A stretch of DNA of 64,000 nt from DASQZK01 sp963809925 (GCA_963809925.1 CAWELH010000004.1:372001-436000), one strand, 5' to 3'; shown: positions 37,985 through 48,337, counted from the first letter of the stretch. Program-made: numbers and translations. Notes: a model not told the origin generated them from the letters alone.

Positions 37985-40509
37985 ATGCGAATTTGTTTAA
38001 CGACACATAATCCTGGATGTATTCAGGAATAATGCTTCTCCATCTTTGAGGAACGGCGAAATGCTTCCAATGAAAAAACTGGATTTACAGCATAGTTCAG
38101 CAAATTTTTCTCATTGATAATTTTCCTGATTGTATCGTCTGTAATATAAGCCTTGAAAAAATATTTCAGTGCAATGATCATCCGAATCATCCGGTTTATA
38201 GTCTGCTATAAACTTATAAAATTCATCTTCCACTAATTCATCTTTAGATTTGAAATCCCGGAATTGAACCGAAAATATATTCAAGTATTTCCCTGAAAGT
38301 GGCTCTCCGGTCGTGTTTAAGAGCTTTTCTTAATTTTTCGGGCGTAAAAAAATCTTCCGGTTTATTCATGATCTCTCTGTTGACATAATCCGGCAGCTTA
38401 TCCCACTTTTCATCCTCAACATTGTCTACCTGGCAAATCGCCCCGTAACTGTATCATGAAATTTGTCAAAAAACATCCGGTCACTCTTCATGCCTTCCAA
38501 TCCAATTGCTTTTTCCTGAAGTCTCAAAAAGATGATCATCCTCATTTCTTTCATATTCCGAAAGATCAAGTGGTGGTAATCAACTCTCTTCTCTTTTTTG
38601 CCGCCCTGGGGGAGTTTAAGATTTCATCATAATTGAATTTCTCTTCGAAATATTCATAATTTCCAAAATAGTCGAAAAGTTTGAATTTCTCTTTCACATG
38701 CTATCAGTTTCATCCTGCTTCTCCTGATTGATGATCTGTTGTTCAAAATTGTGTTTGCGTGTTCCTCTTCCCTTAATTTGTACAAAATCGGTAGGGGAGA
38801 ATATTGGACGCATCAGGCATATATTCAAAATATCTGTGCAGTCATATCCGGTGGTCATCATCCCAACTGTGACACAAACCCTGGCCTTGCTTGTCTTATA
38901 CCAGGGTAGGAAATTAGCCGAACCAAGAAGATTATTGCTTTTATCAGAGAAATTAGTGGTGAATTGCTGTGAATCCGGCACTGAAGAAGTTACCTGTACC
39001 GAAAAATCAGAATTGTATTTCCCGGGATAAATCTTGTCGGCAATTCATTTAGAATCTGTGTCAATTTAGCTGCATGATTTTGCGATACGGCAAAGATTAT
39101 AGTTTTACCTATTTCTCCGCTGACAGGATCTTTTAAAGCATGCTTAAGGAATGTCTTGCTGAATAGTCGGTTGGTATCTTCCGAAAAGAACTTTTTCTCG
39201 AAATCCCGGTGATAATAAAATTCTTCTTCGTCTTCTCCATTCTGTTTCTCTACGATTACAGAATACCCTTTGTCAGATAGCAACTGGGTTGTAACATCAG
39301 TTCGTGCATCAATCACGATAGGATTAATCAAGAAACCTTCTTTAACTCCATCGATAAGTGAATAACGGAAAGTGGGCTGACCGCTCGAACAACCAAATGT
39401 CCTGTATGTGTCGAGTAAAAGCCTCCGTTCATATTCTCGTTGATCATTAGGTTTGACCTCAGACGACTCCAGTTTTTTTAGGTAGTCTTTCGGTGTAGCG
39501 GTTAGTCCCAGTTTATAACCGATGAAATATTCGAAGACAGCCCTGGCATTTCCGCCAATAGAACGATGTGCTTCATCTGAGATCACGAGGTCAAAATCAG
39601 TTGGTGAAAACAGTCTTTTATACTTATCATTGAATAGTAGAGACTGAACTGTAGTTACCACAATTTCTGCGTACCGCCAGTCATCACGGCGTTCTTTATA
39701 AATTACAGTATTATAATCGTTTTTCAGATATTCTGTAAACGCTTTCCAGGCCTGATTTTCAAGTTCCAGCCGGTCTACAAGAAACAATACACGCCGTGCA
39801 TTACCGGTTCGCAGGAACAACTTAATAACTGCAGCAGAAACGAGAGTTTTGCCAGTTCCTGTTGCCATCTCAAACAGAAATCTGTTATTGTGATCTTTTA
39901 AAGCTTCCTGTATGCTCTGTACAGCCTGGATCTGGTACTTTCGAGGAAACGAAGTTTGTACAGATTGATGAAATGTTCCCGGGTATCTTCGTCTTTCCAG
40001 TCCGGATTCTCTGCGTAACCAGGCATCTGTGTTTTTGCAATAAAATCTTCTTTTACCTTCTCTCGAATCAGTTGTTCAGGATTTGGCTGGTAGGGCTGAA
40101 TAACCTTTTATAGATTCAAGTCCGGGAAAACGGATAATAATTTCAGGGTTTCCCTTTTCAGGTCCCACAAATAATGAAGGTTCCCGTTTGAGAGGATGAT
40201 GAATCTGCAATTAAGTGATGTGGCGTATTTCCGGGCTTGTTCTTTCCCGACGAGGGGATTCTTCGTTTCTGATTTGGCTTCAAGAACAATCAATGGAAAA
40301 CCTTTTTCATCAAGCAGGAGGTAATCGACAAAGCCGTTCTTAGTTTTTTCAAAATCCTCACCCCAATCTTCCAGCGATTGTTTACTTAGTTTAACATTAT
40401 TTTCAAGTATGACGTTGGCCTTTTTTCCTTTTTCATCAAGTAATCTCCATCCTGACTCTTCCAGCAACTTATTTATCTTGATTCTGGCCTTGGCTTCTTT
40501 TTCCGACAT
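37985..40509 (-). pseudogene. hsdR: Type I restriction subunit HsdR, stop and frameshifts
   Basis: 40509-40108 carries the nuclease domain (GFVDYLLLDEKGFPLIVLEA, with the D...ExK core). An in-frame TAA at 40108-40110 interrupts it, after which KVIQPYQPNPEQLIREKVKE continues. A frameshift near 39945 leads to MATGTGKTLVSAAVI (Walker A) and VISDEAHRSIGG (DEAH box). Another near 38985 leads to FVQIKGRGTR (helicase motif VI). The C-terminal 230 residues are scattered in several frames down to about 37985. The gene cannot make a working translocase. Confidence 0.75.
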
Positions 40510-40828
40510 AATCTCATAATTATCGTGAATTAAAGTTAAAAATTTAAGATTAACCTTTGTTATTTAATTTTTTAAAATTCCAGAGGGTCTGTCTGTTTCT
40601 TGCAATGGTCACTGTTACATGGTTTTAATAAACTACTAAAATGTATTTTAAATGACTTGATTTCCCTTTATTTTCGAACATATCTGGATTAAAGGTAAGA
40701 GAGGTCTGTTAATTTTTTTTAAGTTGTTCCGATATTAAGATCATCTTGCAACCCAATTGAAAGGCTTTTTTGCAAATTTCCTATAAAAAGCGGTAAAAAG
40801 GTTGAAATTTCTCCTTAAGTTAAATTCC
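40510..40828. other. Intergenic, no gene seen
   Basis: AT-rich 319 bases between the wHTH gene and hsdR; probably holds the hsd promoter. I cannot point to a definite element. Confidence 0.35.
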
Positions 40829-41350
40829 TTATCTAATTATTGATTCAAAATCAACTGGGAGAACTCCCAACTTCTCCCTCGCTTCGCTAAATACCTGCCA
40901 GAAATGTTGGCTGAATGATCTTATTACCTTCTCTCCTTCATAAGTTATTTTATGAAAGTTTGTTTTGGAGTATCTTTCTGTTCTAATAAATCCCTTCATT
41001 TCAAGGATTCTGAGGTGCCGGTATATTCTGTTATACTCCCATAGTAAAAGGGTTGTTGAGAGTTGTTTTGCTCTAAATCTATGATTACCGAGCCTTTTCA
41101 TGGTATATGCACCTAAAAGAACGATAAACTCAGGTCTATTTATAAAATAGTAATCCTTACTCAGTTTATGAATAGTTTCATAATGGAAGAGGAGGAGCCA
41201 GGCATGGCAGGAGGTGATCTGAGAATGGTAGTTCTTAGCATAATCCCGGTATTGAATTTTAATTTCTCTTTCCCGTTTCCTGAGATACTCCTGAACTCTT
41301 AGGTCCTCAACGAGCTCACCGAGTGTAATATTTTGAGTTGATATAGCCAT
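40829..41350 (-). CDS. Winged-helix transcriptional regulator (MarR-like fold)
   Basis: An intact 173-residue protein. After a basic helix (VQEYLRKREREIKIQYRDYA) come FIVLLGAYTMKRLGNHRFRA, LLLWEYNRIYRHLRILEMKG and FIRTERYSKTNFHKITYEGE, a winged-helix DNA-binding domain with an extended C-terminal helix. This layout occurs in mobile-element regulators of Bacteroidota. It lies upstream of hsdR on the same strand, between the replication-like gene and the restriction cluster. Control of either is possible. Confidence 0.6.
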   Translation of the reverse strand: MAISTQNITLGELVEDLRVQEYLRKREREIKIQYRDYAKNYHSQITSCHAWLLLFHYETIHKLSKDYYFINRPEFIVLLGAYTMKRLGNHRFRAKQLSTTLLLWEYNRIYRHLRILEMKGFIRTERYSKTNFHKITYEGEKVIRSFSQHFWQVFSEAREKLGVLPVDFESIIR

Positions 41351-41465
41351 TGTCTGTCTTTAGATGTGGTCAATGTATAGTATTGAGGGTTAAATTCATT
41401 GAGGAAAAACGATTTTGCAGACCCGCCCCCCTCATTTCGTTTATATGTTTGTCACTAATTCATTT

Positions 41466-42804
41466 CTATTTTGTTTTGAAATGTTTGAAAGATTCATTGC
41501 CATGCGGCTTTCCTTTTGAGAGGACGCCGCCTGGCACGCATGAATCAAATTTTATTGAATATCGTTCTGCTATGATTTTTTGCTCTCCAGTTAAAACAAT
41601 AAATTTTTCATTATCGAATAGAGAAGGCAGAATCCTAAGCTCTGTTGCAAATCTCTTTAAAGGCATTCTTAGGTCTCTGCGTTTATTTTTACTCTTAATT
41701 CTGCAACTCTCGCAGCAATAAATAGCTGTCTTTTTCCTGTCTTTAATCCTCTTCCCACATCAGAGCAAATTTTTGTTTCAGGGTTTGTCAGTTTAACTTG
41801 TCTTTTTAACCTACCACTTAAATGGTTATTTTGGCCAAATTCAGAATTCCTCTGGTCCATTAAATTGAATAAAGATTCATATTTAGCTGTTATCTCTTCA
41901 TTCTTTTTACCCATGGTTAAATTGGCTAAATTTTCAATCTTCAAATTTAACAATGAATTTGCTCTTGCTTGAATAAGTGCCAAAACCTTTCTTTGATCAT
42001 TCTGTCCATATTTCTCAGTTAAACTTCGGAATTTTCTCCGGTAGTAATCGTGCATTTTACTATTTTCCTTTTTTGAGGTCAATCCAGTATTCAGAGTACC
42101 TGCCTTGTTTTGAGTAGTTTCTTCAGATTCTACATTTATTTAGGTTGAGGTTAGGATCATACATTAAGATCTCATTAAAAGTATCTCAAGATCGAGTAAT
42201 AATAATTTCAATTTATCCTTATCTGTCAAGTCTCCAAGAAACTTTATACCATACTTTTCGAGGTATTTCATTTTGGTAACTTTGATTTCAAACCTGAGAA
42301 GATTTACCAAAAACATTACATTGAAGTCCTTTGTCATATACTTTGATAGTATATTGCTGTTTGACACATTGCCTTCCCGTCCTCTTTGCCTGTCCATACA
42401 TCTTCTCAAATGTTTCGCCTTTATGGTTAATTAAAGTTTTAATAATATTTTGAGGATTTTGAGGGAGATTTATATTCAGACCGTATTCAAGGTTATGAAT
42501 ATGTGAATTAGTAAGATTTATTCCAAAGTCGTCGGTTAATTTGGCTAAAGTTTTAAGAAGATCTGAGTAAAAAAAATCATTGTAATTAATACCGTTTGTG
42601 AAAAATTTATGTAAACTCCCTTGAATAATTATGTAATTGTTCGACTTTATTATAAACTTTAAATTTTCGTACTCAGCAATTTGCTCAACCGTATCTGCTT
42701 CGCCGGTTTTAATGTCAAATTTACATTTGAAGTCAAGCGATGGGTGATTAATCAAATCCAAAACACTTAAATTTACATATCTCTGCCTTCATAAAATCAA
42801 TCAT
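41466..42804 (-). pseudogene. Replication-initiation-like protein of Bacteroidota mobile elements, frameshifted
   Basis: Frames joined from ATG 42804: MIDFMKAEI, LDLINHPSLDFKCKFDIKTG, GSLHKFFTNGINYNDFFYSD, IHNLEYGLNINLPQNPQNII, QQYTIKVYDKGLQC, NLLRFEIKVTKMKYLEKYGI, then GRYSEYWIDLKK and a C-terminal zinc-ribbon-like CGKRIKDRKKTAIYCCESC. I know this protein type from mobile elements of the phylum, where it is often called replication-initiation-like; the role is not proven. At least four shifts are needed, so it is inactive. It sits beside the excisionase and integrase genes. Confidence 0.5.
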
Positions 42805-43050
42805 TTCAAATTGAATTATATCTCTCAATAGCTCTTTCCCAGGTCGTCAATGTCCATGCAATCGTTCCCAATCTGTATAACATGGATACACTTCGCACGC
42901 TTCTATATACCGGTTTAAAAATTGGCTGTATTTAGCGGGACGTATCCGGATTTTTATGACTTCATACGCTATAGGTACACTATTAAGTATTGCGAATAGA
43001 TTGCTTTTTTATCGGTACGTTTCACCTATTTATACAAATATCCATTCTTT

Positions 43051-43356
43051 TTAAATTCTGGGGGAAGCTTCTTCATGGTAGTTCATCTTTTCACTCCTGT
43101 AAGAAGATTCTTCCAAAGCCGCCTCAACATCCTCTAATTTGTAAAGCAGGGATCCTCCGATCCTCTGATACGGTATCTAATTCCTGTTCCTAAGGTTTTG
43201 TAAAGTTGAGGGTGAAATTCTCAGAAGCTCACAGACCTGTCGGGTTCTGAGTATTTTTTTAGGTGGTTCTTGAAAATGGAGATCTTTAATTTTATTAATA
43301 AGCCTTTGCTCTAATTCAATTAGATCTCGTTTGGTAATAATTTCATCTAAATTCAT
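43051..43356 (-). pseudogene. Excisionase-type helix-turn-helix gene with internal stop
   Basis: From ATG 43356: MNLDEIITKRDLIELEQRLI, then KKILRTRQVCELLRISPSTL, then NLRNRN, a TAG, and IPYQRIGGSLLYKLEDVEAA, to TAA at 43051. This is the MerR-like excisionase domain that accompanies tyrosine integrases in conjugative and mobilisable elements of Bacteroidota. The single nonsense codon in the wing region is the only lesion seen. Suppression or a sequencing error could restore it. Confidence 0.65.
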
Positions 43357-43434
43357 TTTGCGGACATTTGAAATTTATGCCTTCAAAATTAATTTATGTA
43401 GTTAATTGAAAATGAGTAAAAACTGGAAGATTTT

Positions 43435-44307
43435 TTATTTTTTTTCGAACTTTTTTCCTTCATCACGAAGAATAGTCGTTACAGAGTTTGACAGGAATTT
43501 TTGGTAATTGGCATTTTTAGAATGTACCCTTTTAATATACTCTGCTTCTGTTTCAATAAGTTCTGATATCGATAGTAATCTGCCAATAAATAGTGCTGCT
43601 ATATTTGTAATATTTTTAACTTCGCTATTCATTCCCATCAAATCCTTCATATACAAGTAGTGGCGTAGGAGAAGGCAAGCATCTTTTCTGACTTTGATTT
43701 TAGCTGTATCTTTAGCTTCACTTGGTTTTCCGGAATCGCTATAATGGTTCTCCCAGAATTGATATCCATTTAAACTTTTCAAGTTTAAGGTTAACAAGTA
43801 GAACTTTTGTTCTTTCATTTCCAGAAACTCTTTTAATTTGGTCATAATATAACTAATTATTTCTGGGTTTTCAATCGTTCTCGCCTTGATCCCACTGCCT
43901 CTACGAAACTTTAAACTTATACTCTTAGGTTGTATTTCCATTCCATCTAATTCATTCAACAGTAACTCATTTAAACGAAAAATCTCCCCGATAAACATTA
44001 ACTCATCCTCATGCAACTTTTGAAGCCCTCTATTTTTTATATTGGTAAAACGCTTAATAAGTACTTTTACCATCAACAAAATATCTGCCTGTAAAAATTC
44101 ATTTTTTATGTCATAATTTTTAAATAATGGATCTAATAATTTGATTTCAGAGTCATTAAAAAGGAATCCAAAAGAATTTAAAATTTCCTTTTGTAGTTCA
44201 AGGTCATAAGTCTCTTTATAAAAATTTATATATGTACCTAAGAAGTTATAGCACATGAATAAATCAATAATCAGATCCCCATCTGAAATGAAGAGTCTTT
44301 TACCCAT
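43435..44307 (-). CDS. Unknown protein of the integrative element
   Basis: An intact 290-residue, mostly helical, charged protein with no signal peptide. Segments include LIIDLFMCYNFLGTYINFYK, LLMVKVLIKRFTNIKNRGLQ and CLLLRHYLYMKDLMGMNSEV. I recognise no domain. It starts three bases after the integrase stop, so it is co-transcribed with the integrase. Its open frame in an otherwise decayed module suggests either recent decay of the rest or selection for this gene. Confidence 0.55.
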   Translation of the reverse strand: MGKRLFISDGDLIIDLFMCYNFLGTYINFYKETYDLELQKEILNSFGFLFNDSEIKLLDPLFKNYDIKNEFLQADILLMVKVLIKRFTNIKNRGLQKLHEDELMFIGEIFRLNELLLNELDGMEIQPKSISLKFRRGSGIKARTIENPEIISYIMTKLKEFLEMKEQKFYLLTLNLKSLNGYQFWENHYSDSGKPSEAKDTAKIKVRKDACLLLRHYLYMKDLMGMNSEVKNITNIAALFIGRLLSISELIETEAEYIKRVHSKNANYQKFLSNSVTTILRDEGKKFEKK

Positions 44308-44310
44308 TTT

Positions 44311-45555
44311 TCAACCTTCTTTTTGTTGTTTTGAACCTGAATTGAATTTCTTTCTAAGCAAGCTCATATCCTCACTTACCTTTTTCTCAACGACTTTGGC
44401 ATAAATCTGAGTTGTCCTGATATCCTTATGCCCAAGCATCTCACTTACACTTTCTATTGGCACACCATTGGTCAGTGTTACTGTCGTAGCAAATGTATGC
44501 CGTGCCAGATGAAATGTAAGGTTCTTATTTATTTCAGCCAGGGTAGCAATCTCTTTCAGGTAAGCGTTTAGTTTTTGGTTACTAATCATGGGTAATAATA
44601 CTCCCTTTGTTACTGCTTCCGGATGACTCTCATATTTTTTGATGATTTCTAAAGGTTTTGGTAATAATGGTACATTTGATTTTGTTGAGGTCTTTTTCCT
44701 TTCAGCATAGATCCACATCTCCCCGTCAATTCCTTTTCTGAGATTGTCTTTTGTTAAATTAGCGGCATCGGTATACGCAAAACCAGTATAGCAAGAAAAA
44801 ATAAATAGATCCCTGACCTGATCCAGCCGTGGGATGGAAATTTTTAATTGTTCCAATCTATTTAGCTCTTCGCCGGTCAGGTAATCTCGTTTTACTGGTT
44901 TGATTTTGACAGAGAATTTATCAAATGGATCCTTTCTGAGCCAGTCATTCATAACTGCCAGATTAACCACCTTCTTCAAGTTCTTAATATACTTAATAGA
45001 GGTATTATGATTGGTTTCCTTTTCTGTTCGGAAATAATGGTCAAGTTCGGTGATAAATTTGTGATCGAGTTGGGTCAGTAAAACATCATCAGTCTTGTAT
45101 TTGGATATGATATAATCCTTTACATGCTTCAGAGTAGTCTTATATCGAACTAATGTAGCAGGGCTGAACTCTCCGGGCACCTTCTCTACCATCAACTTGT
45201 TATGGTAATTGAACACCTCAACAAGCGTCTTTTGTTCCTCTGAACGTCCCTGTACCTTATTTCTTAATGAAACAGCAGTCACAGCTTTATTTTCTTCCAG
45301 AAGTTCTCTTTGGGCTGTATAAACCTTGCTTCGTTGCAAGTTGAGGAACTCGTTTAACTCTCTGGCCTCAGTTTTGGTGCCCTTAGCTGTTCCACCTGCT
45401 TTATTCCACTTTTCAGGGTCAACATACCGCTGTAAAGCTAATTCAGATCTTTTCTGATTAACGGTAATTCTCATGTAGATTGGGACTTCATTCTCCTTAC
45501 GTGCTTTATCATTTCGCAGATAAAACAGGATGGCAAGCGTTTGTCTTTCTACCAT
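44311..45555 (-). CDS. Tyrosine recombinase/integrase of the tmRNA-associated element
   Basis: A 414-residue protein. The N-terminal arm-binding domain (YLRNDKARKENEVPIYMRIT, VDPEKWNKAGGTAKG) is followed by a core-binding helical domain and the catalytic domain with HLARHTFATTVTLTNGVPIE, SVSEMLGHKDIRTTQIYAKV (H-x-x-R, H, Y nucleophile). The usual first arginine box reads CYTGFAYTDAANL, a variant common in Bacteroidota elements. The 5' end of the gene points at the tmRNA 3' end, 256 bases away. It is the only complete recombinase in the window. Confidence 0.88.
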   Translation of the reverse strand: MVERQTLAILFYLRNDKARKENEVPIYMRITVNQKRSELALQRYVDPEKWNKAGGTAKGTKTEARELNEFLNLQRSKVYTAQRELLEENKAVTAVSLRNKVQGRSEEQKTLVEVFNYHNKLMVEKVPGEFSPATLVRYKTTLKHVKDYIISKYKTDDVLLTQLDHKFITELDHYFRTEKETNHNTSIKYIKNLKKVVNLAVMNDWLRKDPFDKFSVKIKPVKRDYLTGEELNRLEQLKISIPRLDQVRDLFIFSCYTGFAYTDAANLTKDNLRKGIDGEMWIYAERKKTSTKSNVPLLPKPLEIIKKYESHPEAVTKGVLLPMISNQKLNAYLKEIATLAEINKNLTFHLARHTFATTVTLTNGVPIESVSEMLGHKDIRTTQIYAKVVEKKVSEDMSLLRKKFNSGSKQQKEG

Positions 45556-45568
45556 GATGAAGTATTTT

Positions 45569-45705
45569 GGTATCCGGATAAGATTAAATCACGATAAAAT
45601 TATGGAAAAAATACCAAATAAAATATTTTTTAATGTATTTTATATCAATTTAATACATCTTATCCGGTTACCAACCAATTTCTTCAGCCAAGGTATCCGG
45701 ATAAG
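45569..45705. repeat. Three copies of GGTATCCGGATAAG, likely integrase arm sites
   Basis: Direct copies lie at 45569-45582 and 45692-45705, and an inverted copy with one mismatch (CTTATCCGGTTACC) at 45659-45672. All are between the integrase start and the tmRNA 3' end, where arm-type binding sites of tyrosine integrases are expected. They may also overlap the integrase promoter. Confidence 0.5.
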
Positions 45706-45750
45706 GTTCATTTATTGTACTTTTAGATGGACATTTTGGTAAAGCTATAA

Positions 45751-45788
45751 AACAAAAAACACCGTAAATGGTACAATCTACGGTGTTT
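45751..45788 (-). terminator. Terminator of the tmRNA gene
   Basis: AAACACCGTA (45757-45766) pairs perfectly with TACGGTGTTT (45779-45788). On the minus strand the stem is followed by TTTTTTGTTTT. It begins 24 bases past the mature tmRNA end. Confidence 0.75.
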
Positions 45789-45811
45789 AAATTTATTTTA
45801 CTTCAAATTTG

Positions 45812-46207
45812 TGGAGCTGCGGGGACTCGAACCCCGGTCCAAACAGGAAACCAATATGGTTTCTACATGCTTATTCTGCCATTGGTTGTCGGGAACAGAC
45901 TGGCGACAGACAGCCCGGCTGAACCTTAGTCCCTTAATTTCACCATTGTGCCGGGACTTCACAACGGCTAACCCGGTTTATCCTGTGCCCCATATGCCAC
46001 AATCAATCAGGTGGAAATCGTGGCGGGACATCTCGTCCTCGGTACCTTGTACCGGGTGAAAGCTAATTTTACTTGGTAAAATTAAGCTGCGAGAGCATAA
46101 TTAGTATTGCCAGTTAAAAATGTGAGCCTTAGGATTTACGGGCCAAAACACAATGCCCGGCATGCTTCCATACCTGTTTGACCTGCTGTCAAAACCAACT
46201 CAGCCCC
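45812..46207 (-). ncRNA. ssrA: tmRNA (ssrA)
   Basis: The ends pair as an acceptor stem: 5' GGGGCUG and 3' CAGCUCC plus discriminator A. The T-arm GGGGTTCGAGTCCCC is next to the 3' end; CCA is not encoded. The tag frame at 46111-46082 reads GNTNYALAA then TAA, close to known Bacteroidota tags. It is followed by a perfect hairpin (TAATTTTAC/GTAAAATTA). Mature length is about 396 nt. tmRNA with SmpB frees stalled ribosomes and tags the product for proteolysis. The 3' end serves as a probable integration site. Two apparent protein frames on the plus strand here are spurious. Confidence 0.92.
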
Positions 46208-46221
46208 AGGAATGTGAACGA

Positions 46222-46229
46222 CAAATTTA
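46222..46229 (-). promoter_or_regulatory. -7 element of the tmRNA promoter, TAAATTTG
   Basis: TAAATTTG (TAnnTTTG) ends 14 bases before the mature tmRNA 5' end, leaving room for a transcription start and short 5' trailer for RNase P. Confidence 0.55.
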
Positions 46230-46312
46230 CGAAAAGCAGGCGGATTTCTACGTTTTGACTTCCTTTTTTTTTATGCCCGCCTTCATTCCCCCCAAACCTC
46301 GATTTTATTTTG

Positions 46313-46320
46313 TACTTTCG
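46313..46320 (+). promoter_or_regulatory. -7-like element TACTTTCG upstream of the GH5 gene
   Basis: Seven of eight bases match TAnnTTTG. Transcription would start near 46327, downstream of the first ATG at 46323, favouring the later start at 46362. Confidence 0.4.
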
Positions 46321-46361
46321 GTATGCAGATGTTACCTTTTATCCGAAACCAAAAGCCTGAA

Positions 46362-48191
46362 ATGATGCATGCATCGTTGCTTACCCTTCACCACAGAACA
46401 TGGTATTTTGCCCTGTTCTCTTTCATGATTATTCTCATTTTATCGGGGACGGATCTATTGAAAGCCGGCAACGTGGAGGGCGACTCGGCGATTACTGATC
46501 TGACGCAGTTTTGTGCCAGGCAGAAGGGCTTTAACTTACTCGGAAAATTTGATGTTTCATGGAATAATGACGGATACAGTGAAGAGGAATTCAGCATGAT
46601 CCATGAGCTGGGGTTCAACTTTGTGCGACTGCCGGTTGACTACCGGACGTATACGCAGGCCGGGAACTGGGATGTGTTCCTGGAAGAGGAGACGAAGGAA
46701 ATCGATGAGGCCATACAATGGGGTGAAAAATACAATGTACATGTCTGCCTGAATCTGCACCGCGCTCCAGGCTATTGCGTGAATCCCGGCACGCTCCCAT
46801 CCAACCAGGACCTCGATCTCTGGACCGACCCTGTGGCACAGCAGGCTTTCGTCCACCACTGGGAATATTTTGCCAGCCGCTACCATGACATTCCTCCGTC
46901 GCGGTTGAGTTTCAACCTGGTGAATGAACCGTCCGGGGTTTCTGAAAACGATTACCTGGCGGTAATGCGTATGGCACTTGAAGCGATCCGGAATATAAGT
47001 CCGGAAAGGATCGTTTTTATCGACGGGATGAATTATGGAAATGCGATTATCCCCGCACTGAAAGATGAACCCAATGTTGCCCAGGCAATTCACTGTTATG
47101 AACCGTTCGGCCTCACCCATTATAAAGCGGATTGGGTAAACGGATCCGATACCTGGCCTGTCCCTCAGTGGCCTGTGCTGGAGGTTTCAAAATACCTTTA
47201 CGGGCCGGCGAAAAGTGAATATAAAAGTGCACTGATCATTGAAGGTGATTTTGCATCCGGGACCGAAGTCATCGTAAATGTTCAACAGGTCTCCATTGCA
47301 TCAACCCTTCAGATCATGGCCGGTCAGGGGGTGATCTACACGAAGGAATTTATATGCGGTCCCGACACCGGGGAAGACTTTTCCGTAGTGGTAGAGAGTG
47401 AATGGGGGTATCAGAATATTTCCAATAAAGATTTTTCCTGTACGCTCGATACACCTGCGTCCAGCCTGAGTTTTGCAAACATCGCGGGAGACTGGATGAC
47501 CATCAATTCCATTACCATCCGTGGGGATGAAAAGGAGACTACGCTGGTGTTCTCAGATAACACCTGGGGAGAAAAGCAAAAAACGTATGTTCTGGAAGAC
47601 GGAACGCTTAAAACCGTTGACGGGGATGACCTTCTTCCATTCGCGCGCTACCGGGAGAATGTTGAGGTGGCAAGAGCGAATAATATTGCTTTTATGGTCC
47701 AGGAGTTCGGGGTGTACAACAAAACGCCCTATTCCGTGACCCTCAGTTTTCTTTCCGACCTGATGGATTTTTTCACCGAACACAACATAGGCTGGGCAAT
47801 GTGGAATTTTGATGGTCCGTTCGGAATACTGAACAGCGGCAGAAGCGACTGTCCGTATGAAAGCTTTTACGGAAACCAACTTGACAGGGGTATGCTGGAT
47901 ATATTGTCGCCGGAGAAGATATCGGGGTTCAGCCCGGCGGAAAATAGCAGGGAATTGATCATCTATCCTTCACCGGCCAGAGAAACAATCCATATCTCCG
48001 CGGGTGAAGCGACCGGACGGTTCCAATTTGAAATACTGGATATCTCCGGCAGGGTAGTAGGGAGTTATCACCGGGATGGCAGCCAGGAAGGGACAATGGA
48101 TATTGATGTAAGCAGGCTTCCCGCGGGGGCATATATTATCAGCATGAAAAATAGGAGTGAGAGAAATTGGGGAAGGTTTGTGGTGGAATAG
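46362..48191 (+). CDS. Secreted GH5-type glycoside hydrolase with inserted domain and type IX sorting signal
   Basis: A 609-residue protein. The leader is WYFALFSFMIILILSG. The TIM barrel has GFNFVRLPVDYRTY, VHVCLNLHRAPGYCVNP, SRLSFNLVNEPSG (acid/base E189) and NIAFMVQEFGVYN (nucleophile E448), as in cellulase-type GH5. About 155 beta-rich residues (roughly 270-425) are inserted between the last barrel strands and look like a binding module. The C-terminus IIYPSPARETIHIS...GRFVVE is a type IX (por) sorting domain, so the enzyme is exported to the surface. The ATG at 46323 lies upstream of the likely transcription start. Confidence 0.85.
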   Translation: MMHASLLTLHHRTWYFALFSFMIILILSGTDLLKAGNVEGDSAITDLTQFCARQKGFNLLGKFDVSWNNDGYSEEEFSMIHELGFNFVRLPVDYRTYTQAGNWDVFLEEETKEIDEAIQWGEKYNVHVCLNLHRAPGYCVNPGTLPSNQDLDLWTDPVAQQAFVHHWEYFASRYHDIPPSRLSFNLVNEPSGVSENDYLAVMRMALEAIRNISPERIVFIDGMNYGNAIIPALKDEPNVAQAIHCYEPFGLTHYKADWVNGSDTWPVPQWPVLEVSKYLYGPAKSEYKSALIIEGDFASGTEVIVNVQQVSIASTLQIMAGQGVIYTKEFICGPDTGEDFSVVVESEWGYQNISNKDFSCTLDTPASSLSFANIAGDWMTINSITIRGDEKETTLVFSDNTWGEKQKTYVLEDGTLKTVDGDDLLPFARYRENVEVARANNIAFMVQEFGVYNKTPYSVTLSFLSDLMDFFTEHNIGWAMWNFDGPFGILNSGRSDCPYESFYGNQLDRGMLDILSPEKISGFSPAENSRELIIYPSPARETIHISAGEATGRFQFEILDISGRVVGSYHRDGSQEGTMDIDVSRLPAGAYIISMKNRSERNWGRFVVE

Positions 48192-48337
48192 GGAGGGTAT
48201 AATTTAGCTCAGGCGTTTCGCTTTACTTATCGGTGGAACATGAAGAAAGCAGGGCAAAGCCTCCATACATAACCGGAAGTATTCCCTGTCCGGTGTTGTC
48301 TGAATTGCAAAAAATCCATCAACATAAGAAAAAGACA

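Noticed and set aside
42935..42955. A further integrase arm-like site (GTATCCGGATTTT)
   Set aside because: Only part of the 14-base motif matches and it is isolated, so chance is likely.
45811..46365. Plus-strand protein frames of 82 and 70 residues
   Set aside because: They lie on the complement of the tmRNA gene or in its promoter, and have no family signature.
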